A model generated the notes under the pieces. The model saw nothing but the letters and a program-made list of their open reading frames with translations. It was not told the DNA's origin and ran no database searches. DNA of 7,335 nucleotides. It comes from CAZDSS01 sp964508185 (GTDB lineage Bacteria; Pseudomonadota; Alphaproteobacteria; Sphingomonadales; Govanellaceae). Position numbers and translations under genes: made by a program. Location: positions 1-7,335 of the forward strand of contig CAZDSS010000116.1 of the NCBI GenBank assembly GCA_964508185.1, given 5' to 3'. Positions 1-7,335 of the stretch are shown here, one piece after another; within the stretch, counting starts at the first letter, position 1, and each line of letters opens with the position of its first letter.

Positions 1-1250
<1,250 letters not shown>

Positions 1251-1297
1251 TTTTATATCCCATTTCCCAATTGATGCTGTTCCCGCCTCTGCCTGGG

Positions 1298-1318
1298 CCC
1301 GCCCGGGAACCGGGCGGG
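1298..1318 (-). promoter_or_regulatory. Perfect 9-bp hairpin in the rpsO-pnp leader
   Basis: CCCGCCCGG (1298-1306) and CCGGGCGGG (1310-1318) are exact inverted repeats around a 3-nt loop. On the transcribed minus strand no U tract follows the stem, so it does not look like a simple intrinsic terminator. It lies 47 nt before the pnp ATG. In E. coli, stem-loops in this leader are cut by RNase III and then used by PNPase to repress its own mRNA. The stem is seen directly; a similar role here is inference from that model. Confidence 0.6.
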
Positions 1319-1330
1319 AACGAAGCATCT

Positions 1331-1358
1331 GCCGCAGAACCCCCCATGGGTCTGCGGC
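1331..1358 (-). promoter_or_regulatory. 8-bp hairpin just downstream of rpsO
   Basis: GCCGCAGA (1331-1338) and TCTGCGGC (1351-1358) are exact inverted repeats. The inner bases (CCC at 1340-1342 with GGG at 1348-1350) could extend the stem past a one-base bulge. It begins 19 nt after the rpsO stop on the transcribed strand and has no following U run. It could stabilise the 3' end of rpsO mRNA, act as a processing site between rpsO and pnp, or be a weak attenuator. The pairing is visible; the function is inferred from position. Confidence 0.55.
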
Positions 1359-1377
1359 CTCGCGGTCAGACGCCGGC

Positions 1378-1647
1378 CTACTTGCGCAGGCCGAGGCGCT
1401 GGATGAGCTGCTGGTAGCGCCCCTCGTCCTGCGACTTCACATAGTCGAGGAGACGGCGGCGCTGGTTGACCATCTTCAGAAGCCCGCGGCGGGAATGGTT
1501 GTCCTTGCGGTGGGTCTTGAAATGATCGGTCAGATTGTTGATGCGCTCGGTCAGGAGCGCAACCTGGACCTCGGGCGACCCGGTGTCGCCGGCCTTGGTG
1601 GCATATTCCTTGATGAGCTCTTGCTTGCGTTCGGCAGTAATAGACAT
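1378..1647 (-). CDS. rpsO: 30S ribosomal protein S15
   Basis: S15 is a primary 16S rRNA-binding protein; it binds the central domain of the 30S subunit and helps form bridges to 50S. The product is 89 residues, exactly the usual family length, starting MSITAERKQELIKEYA and ending LIQRLGLRK. Family signatures are GDTGSPEVQ at 20-28 and the rRNA-binding stretch HFKTHRKDNHSRRGL at 42-56. The frame stays open upstream into truB, but I chose the ATG at 1647-1645 because it gives the conserved N-terminus and has a GGAG (1659-1656) 8 nt upstream. It lies 49 nt after truB and 127 nt before pnp, the classic rpsO-pnp pair. In many bacteria S15 represses its own mRNA through a structured leader; I cannot confirm such a fold here. 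Confidence 0.98.
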   Translation of the reverse strand: MSITAERKQELIKEYATKAGDTGSPEVQVALLTERINNLTDHFKTHRKDNHSRRGLLKMVNQRRRLLDYVKSQDEGRYQQLIQRLGLRK

Positions 1648-1696
1648 GGTTTCTTCTCCACGGACATCCCTAGACTGACATGATCCGGGCCGTATT
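1648..1696 (-). promoter_or_regulatory. Short truB-rpsO spacer with rpsO ribosome binding site
   Basis: This 49-nt spacer carries the GGAG at 1659-1656 that serves rpsO. The truB end and the start of the spacer are richer in A/T than the surroundings (TTTAATTTGTGAAATA on the minus strand). E. coli has an rpsO promoter and an S15-responsive element in this position. I see no convincing -35/-10 pair and no clear pseudoknot, so only the ribosome binding site is claimed. Confidence 0.5.
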
Positions 1697-2587
1697 TCAC
1701 AAATTAAAGACCCGGAGGGGCCTGAGTTCCCCATGTTCGATCTCCGCCAACGCAACGAGGACGTCATCCGCCTTTACCTGGACGACGCCTGTCTTGCGGC
1801 TGGGAACATGGAGCACCTGCCCCGACTGAAGGCGCTTGGCCTCCCCCCCGGTCACGGCCAACGCCGGGATGCCGTCCAGCGCAGTCTCGACCGGGAGTAA
1901 AATCTGTTCAGGCGGCGCACTATGAACCATATCTTCAAGCTTATCCAGTGAAATCGCCGCCGCAGCCCGGAACGGGCCGACGCGCATGCGCCGCAATTCG
2001 GTGACATGCCCCCGGGTGCCGAGGGCGCGCGCGAGATCCCGCGCGAGCGAGCGCACATAGGTGCCCTTGCCGCAGGTCATGACGAAACGGGCGCTGTCGC
2101 GCGTTGCGTCCAGCAGTTGAAGATCGTGGATCTCCACTTCCCGCGCCGCAAGCTCCACCGTCTCGCCGCGGCGGGAAAGGTCATAGGCGCGCTGGCCGTC
2201 GATCTTGATGGCGGAGAAGGCGGGCGGCACCTGCTCGATGACGCCGATGAAGCGCGGCAGCATGGCCAGAATGGCGTCGCGGTCGGGACGACTGGCGGAT
2301 TCCGCCACCACCTCGCCCTCGGCGTCGTCGGTGCTGCGCTCCTCCCCCCAGGCGACGGTGAAGGCATATTCCTTGTCGCCGTCCACCACATAGGGAAGCG
2401 TCTTGGTGGCCTCGCCCAGGGCAATGGGGAGCACGCCCGTCGCCAGCGGGTCGAGGGTGCCGCCATGGCCGATCTTCGCCGCCTGGGTCAGGCGGCGCAC
2501 CCGGCCGATGACCTGGGTCGAGGTGAGTCCTTCGGGTTTGTCGATATTGAGCCAGCCGTTGAGCGGCCTGCCTTTGCGTCTTGCCAC
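1697..2587 (-). CDS. truB: tRNA pseudouridine(55) synthase TruB
   Basis: TruB isomerises uridine 55 in the T-loop of tRNAs to pseudouridine and also acts as a tRNA-folding chaperone. The product has 296 residues. The N-terminal GWLNIDKPEGLTSTQV (11-26) is typical. The catalytic motif GHGGTLDPLATGVLPI at 40-55 has the nucleophile Asp46. EQVPPAFSAIKIDGQRAYDL (118-137) and CGKGTYVRSLARDL (172-185) are further family motifs. A C-terminal PUA-like segment (about 240-296) ends RPLRVFNL, as in alphaproteobacterial TruB. I chose the GTG at 2587-2585: the frame is open further upstream inside rbfA, but conserved sequence starts here. The GTG lies one base after the rbfA TAA (TAACGTG) and lacks a clear Shine-Dalgarno sequence, which suggests translational coupling to rbfA. 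Confidence 0.97.
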   Translation of the reverse strand: MARRKGRPLNGWLNIDKPEGLTSTQVIGRVRRLTQAAKIGHGGTLDPLATGVLPIALGEATKTLPYVVDGDKEYAFTVAWGEERSTDDAEGEVVAESASRPDRDAILAMLPRFIGVIEQVPPAFSAIKIDGQRAYDLSRRGETVELAAREVEIHDLQLLDATRDSARFVMTCGKGTYVRSLARDLARALGTRGHVTELRRMRVGPFRAAAAISLDKLEDMVHSAPPEQILLPVETALDGIPALAVTGGEAKRLQSGQVLHVPSRKTGVVQVKADDVLVALAEIEHGELRPLRVFNL

Positions 2588-2588
2588 G

Positions 2589-3017
2589 TTAGTCTTCGTC
2601 GGAATTCTGGGGTTGAGCCGCATCCGCGCCGCCGTCGTCGCGCCGCAGATCCTGCGCCACATGGGGATCCTTGAGCAGGGTCTCGATGCGATGCACGGCA
2701 TCGAACGACGGGTCGATGCGGAAGGTGAGGCGCGGAAAATACTTGAGCCGCACGCGCCGCGCCACCTGGGCGCCAAGGAAGCCCGCCGAACGGTCGAGAG
2801 CGGTGACCACCTCGCCCGCATCCTGCCCGGCGAGCGGCATGACGAACACGACGCCATGACGCAGGTCGGGGCTGAGCTTCACTTCAGACACGGTGATCGA
2901 GACGTTTTCAAGCGCGGGATCGCGCAGGTCGCCGCGGGTCAGGACCTCCGCCAGGGCATGGCGCAGCTCCTCGCCCACGCGGAGCAGGCGGTGACTGGGA
3001 CCGGCTGATCGGGACAT
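2589..3017 (-). CDS. rbfA: 30S ribosome-binding factor A
   Basis: RbfA is a single KH-type protein that binds immature 30S subunits, assists late maturation of the 5' end of 16S rRNA, and matters for growth in the cold. The product is 142 residues. The N-terminal helix (RLLRVGEELRHALAEVL, 10-26) is typical. The KH core spans about 35-115, with SPDLRHGVVFVMPL (49-62), an AGF turn at 78-80, and LKYFPRLTFRIDPSFD (91-106). An acidic tail ends NSDED. The ATG at 3017-3015 is preceded by GGAGGA (3027-3022) only 4 nt away, a strong site with slightly short spacing. It lies 81 nt after infB and one base before truB, the conserved infB-rbfA-truB order, so its product is made with the initiation factor that uses the matured subunits. 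Confidence 0.96.
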   Translation of the reverse strand: MSRSAGPSHRLLRVGEELRHALAEVLTRGDLRDPALENVSITVSEVKLSPDLRHGVVFVMPLAGQDAGEVVTALDRSAGFLGAQVARRVRLKYFPRLTFRIDPSFDAVHRIETLLKDPHVAQDLRRDDGGADAAQPQNSDED

Positions 3018-3061
3018 GAGATCCTCCGTTGGAAATGCAACGCCGCAGGACGGGGGGACAG

Positions 3062-3087
3062 GCGCCGGGGATATTCAGCCCCGGCGC
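3062..3087. terminator. Hairpin between infB and rbfA, terminator-like only on the plus strand
   Basis: GCGCCGGGG (3062-3070) and CCCCGGCGC (3079-3087) are exact 9-bp inverted repeats with an 8-nt loop. On the plus strand the stem is followed at once by TTTT (3088-3091), giving a short intrinsic-terminator shape. On the minus strand, which carries the genes, the stem starts 11 nt after the infB stop and is followed by CTGTCC with no U tract, so strong termination of the operon is not expected. It may be an mRNA processing or stabilising element, or may stop antisense transcription into infB. The structure is seen; the function is inference. Confidence 0.5.
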
Positions 3088-3098
3088 TTTTCCCGGCC

Positions 3099-5714
<2,616 letters not shown>

Positions 5715-5721
5715 ACCTGTT

Positions 5722-5733
5722 CCCTGGCCTATC
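5722..5733. repeat. 12-bp direct repeat, copy next to the infB start
   Basis: The plus-strand sequence CCCTGGCCTATC is identical to positions 5774-5785. On the transcribed strand this copy reads GATAGGCCAGGG and supplies the purine-rich stretch just ahead of the infB ATG. Confidence 0.6.
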
Positions 5734-5773
5734 TTCTGGCTAATGCCCTGTTCCTCGGCCGCGCGCCCATCGG

Positions 5774-5785
5774 CCCTGGCCTATC
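5774..5785. repeat. 12-bp direct repeat, upstream copy
   Basis: The plus-strand sequence CCCTGGCCTATC is identical to positions 5722-5733. It sits in the middle of the ylxR-infB spacer. This copy is not followed by a start codon at usable distance that opens a sizable frame. Confidence 0.6.
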
Positions 5786-5841
5786 CGCCCGACAACATCC
5801 GGGCACTCATAGCGTCATGTTCCAAACTCTCGTTCGTGGCG

Positions 5842-6486
5842 TCATGCCGTCCCGCCGCCCTCCGGACGGAATCCCGCAAGTCGCTCCGCTTCCGCGAGAA
5901 AACGCTCGCCGATGCCTTCCGGGGTCAGGGCAGCATGTACCACATTTTCCCGCCCCAAGGCCAAACTCAATTCGTCGCGCGTGAAGAGCGCGATCACCTT
6001 GCGACCTGGCCGCGCGAGCTTTCCGCGCCCGTCGGCGCTGCCATCCCGCGCGGTGACGAGGACCATCCGGGGGTCCGCGCCGAGAGCTTCCGCCACCTTC
6101 TCGAACCCCGTGACCACAAGCCCGGCGCGGCGGGCGAGGCCCAGAAGGCTCAACGCGCTCCGCGCGAGCAGCGCCTCCGCCTGGTCGGCAAGGTCCGGGT
6201 CCGCCGTCACCCGCGGCGCGGGTGATCCCGTCCCGTCTCCGGACTTCGGCGACTTGCTGCGGGCGGCTCTGGCGGCGGCCTTGGCGAACACGTCGCGCCG
6301 CACCGCTTCCTCGATCGCCGACCGCTCCGCCCGGACCCAGTAGCCGCGCCCCGGCAGTCGCGCCGCAATGTCGGGGACGATGCGGCCGTCGGGCCCGACA
6401 ACGAAACGAATGAGCGCCGCCCGGTCGGCGGTCTCGCCGGTGACCAGGCAGCGCCGCTCGCCCTCTCTGGACGCGGGTCTAGCTAT
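5842..6486 (-). CDS. YlxR (DUF448) domain fused to an L7Ae-like RNA-binding domain; start codon uncertain (ATA)
   Basis: This is the nucleic-acid-binding protein commonly encoded between nusA and infB. With the proposed start it has 214 residues. The YlxR domain spans about 10-75, with ERRCLVTGE at 10-18, FVVGPDGRIVPD at 28-39 and LPGRGYWV at 44-51. A charged linker (76-98) leads to an L7Ae/L30e-like domain (about 105-206), with LGLARRAG at 115-122, GFEKV at 127-131, and HAALTPEGIGERFLAEAERL at 183-202. The two-domain form is common in alphaproteobacteria; the exact role is not settled, though YlxR has been linked to RNA binding and RNase P in other bacteria. No ATG, GTG or TTG lies in frame between an upstream TGA inside nusA (near 6590) and the conserved motif. 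The best initiator is ATA at 6486-6484, with GGAGGG (6497-6492) 5 nt ahead, overlapping the nusA end by 8 nt. A GTG at 6303 would delete most of the YlxR domain, so I rejected it. Confidence 0.9.
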   Translation of the reverse strand: MARPASREGERRCLVTGETADRAALIRFVVGPDGRIVPDIAARLPGRGYWVRAERSAIEEAVRRDVFAKAAARAARSKSPKSGDGTGSPAPRVTADPDLADQAEALLARSALSLLGLARRAGLVVTGFEKVAEALGADPRMVLVTARDGSADGRGKLARPGRKVIALFTRDELSLALGRENVVHAALTPEGIGERFLAEAERLAGFRPEGGGTA

Positions 6487-7335
6487 CCGAACCCTCCGTC
6501 CCGTCGGCTTCGGCGTCCTCGCCCTCGAACCAGTGGGCGCGGGCGGCCATGATGACGGCGTTGGCCTCGTCCTCGGTCATCTCGAAGTCGCGCAGGATGC
6601 CGTCCTCGGGATTGATGAGCTCGTCGGCCGCAAGATCGCCGAGATCGTCGAGCGTCTTGATGCCCGCCTCACCGAGGGTGACCAGCATGGCCGGCGTCAG
6701 GCCCTCGATCTCGGCGAGCGCATCCTCGACGCCCAGTTCCTTGCGCTTGGCTTCGGCTTCCTTCTCGCGCGCTTCCAGCGCCTCGCGGGCGCGGCGCTGC
6801 AGCTCGGCGACGAGCGCCTCGTCGAAGCCCTCGATCTCCTGGAACTCGGCCGCATCCACATAGGCCACGTCCTCGAGATCGGCGAAGCCTTCGGTGACGA
6901 GGAGCTGGGCCAGCGTCTCGTCCACGTCCAGTTCCTTGACGAACTGCTGGGTGCGGTGGCGGAACTCTTCCTGGCGCCGCTGCGATTCGTCCGCTTCGGT
7001 CAGGATGTCGATGATCCAGCCGGTGAGCTGGGAGGCGAGACGCACGTTCTGGCCGCGACGCCCGATCGCCAGACTCAGTTGGTCATCGGGGACCACAACT
7101 TCAATACGCCGCGTCTCCTCATCGAGCACCACCTTGATGACGTCGGCGGGAGCAAGGGCGTTGATGATGAAGGTCGCGGGGTCCGCCGACCACTGGATGA
7201 TATCGATCTTCTCGCCCTGGAGCTCGGCCACCACCGCCTGGACGCGGCTGCCGCGCATGCCGACGCAGGCGCCGACGGGGTCGATGGAGGAATCGCGGGA
7301 GATCACCGCGATCTTGGCCCGCGAGCCCGGGTCGC
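6479..7335 (-). CDS. nusA: Transcription termination/antitermination protein NusA, C-terminal part, cut by the window edge
   Basis: NusA binds RNA polymerase and nascent RNA; it influences pausing, intrinsic termination and rRNA antitermination. The window holds the last 284 residues plus a partial codon (residue 1 = the codon at 7333-7331); the N-terminal polymerase-binding domain and most of S1 lie outside. The first residues read DPGSRAKIAVISRDSSIDPV, the usual S1-KH junction. KH1 shows GACVGMRGSRVQ (GMRGS at local 25-29) and KH2 shows LAIGRRGQNVRLASQLTGW (GRRGQ at 91-95). Two C-terminal helix-hairpin-helix (acidic) repeats follow: FVKELDVDETLAQLLVTEGF onward (about 131-190) and EIEGLTPAMLVTLGEAGI onward (about 205-270), joined by a charged helix. 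It ends with an acidic tail at a TAG (6481-6479). Its end overlaps the proposed start of the next gene, implying coupled translation. Confidence 0.97.
   Translation of the reverse strand, partial: DPGSRAKIAVISRDSSIDPVGACVGMRGSRVQAVVAELQGEKIDIIQWSADPATFIINALAPADVIKVVLDEETRRIEVVVPDDQLSLAIGRRGQNVRLASQLTGWIIDILTEADESQRRQEEFRHRTQQFVKELDVDETLAQLLVTEGFADLEDVAYVDAAEFQEIEGFDEALVAELQRRAREALEAREKEAEAKRKELGVEDALAEIEGLTPAMLVTLGEAGIKTLDDLGDLAADELINPEDGILRDFEMTEDEANAVIMAARAHWFEGEDAEADGTEGSDS
6492..6497 (-). promoter_or_regulatory. Shine-Dalgarno site for the ylxR-like gene, inside the nusA end
   Basis: GGAGGG on the minus strand lies inside the last codons of nusA. The ATA at 6486-6484 follows after 5 nt. 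This spacing is close to ideal and is the main argument that translation starts at that ATA rather than further downstream. Confidence 0.6.

Larger units (their letters stand above)
5715..5841 (-). other. ylxR-infB spacer with a 12-bp direct repeat
   Basis: This 127-nt gap holds the infB ribosome binding site and two exact copies of GATAGGCCAGGG on the transcribed strand (plus-strand positions 5774-5785 and 5722-5733), 52 nt apart. The second copy includes the AGGGA that probably serves infB. Two tiny open frames (about 9 and 13 codons) occur but lack convincing ribosome binding sites. A weak 5-bp inverted repeat (5757-5761 with 5771-5775) is present. I see no clear promoter or terminator. 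Confidence 0.55.

Noticed and set aside
1648..1767. A 40-codon N-terminal extension of S15
   Set aside because: It would overlap the end of truB. The ATG at 1647 has a good ribosome binding site and gives the standard 89-residue S15.
2006..2674. A 222-codon open frame on the plus strand opposite truB
   Set aside because: It is a shadow of the truB and rbfA coding bias, with low-complexity Ala/Gly/His/Arg sequence and no motif.
2588..2857. A 90-codon N-terminal extension of TruB
   Set aside because: The frame is open upstream but lies inside rbfA in another frame. Conserved TruB sequence starts at the GTG at 2587, and the extension is Ser/Arg-rich, as expected of out-of-frame rbfA.
5734..5815. 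Small open frames (about 9 and 13 codons) ahead of infB, as possible leader peptides
   Set aside because: They lack clear ribosome binding sites, lack regulatory codon runs, and are not tied to a terminator-like structure.
6301..6303. GTG start giving a 153-residue L7Ae-like protein only
   Set aside because: It would remove most of the conserved YlxR domain, which is encoded upstream in the same uninterrupted frame, and there is no sign that this domain is broken.

Overview
The window is a stretch of a bacterial core information-processing operon. It is read entirely from the minus strand, in the order nusA (3' part) - ylxR/L7Ae-like fusion - infB - rbfA - truB - rpsO - pnp (5' part). The DNA is GC-rich with strong G/C bias at third codon positions. 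The gene order, the fused YlxR-L7Ae protein and the TruB and RbfA sequences point to an alphaproteobacterium, possibly Rhodospirillales-like. That placement is my inference from family knowledge and was not tested by a search.

Reading in the direction of transcription (high to low coordinates): 7335-6479 is the C-terminal part of NusA, covering KH domains and two C-terminal helical repeats. 6486-5842 encodes a YlxR (DUF448) domain joined to an L7Ae-like RNA-binding domain, and its start overlaps the nusA stop. A 127-nt spacer with a 12-bp direct repeat follows. 5714-3099 is full-length translation initiation factor IF-2. An 81-nt spacer with a perfect 9-bp hairpin leads to rbfA (3017-2589). 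truB (2587-1697) begins one base after the rbfA stop. After a 49-nt gap comes rpsO (1647-1378), then a 127-nt leader with two strong hairpins, and pnp starts at 1250 and runs off the window at position 1. No gap between genes exceeds 127 nt.

The genes link transcription elongation (NusA), translation initiation (IF-2), 30S maturation (RbfA, S15), tRNA pseudouridylation (TruB) and RNA decay (PNPase). This is the widely conserved nusA-infB cluster. I see no mobile element, CRISPR array, tRNA, rRNA or accessory system, and no evidence of a new system.

The most unusual detail is the start of the ylxR-like gene. No ATG, GTG or TTG lies in frame before its conserved domain, but an ATA sits at ideal distance from a GGAGGG Shine-Dalgarno sequence and overlaps the nusA stop. 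This is either a rare AUA start or a one-base sequence error. Other points worth a look are the RNA hairpins between infB and rbfA and between rpsO and pnp. The long open frames on the plus strand opposite infB and pnp are coding-bias shadows.
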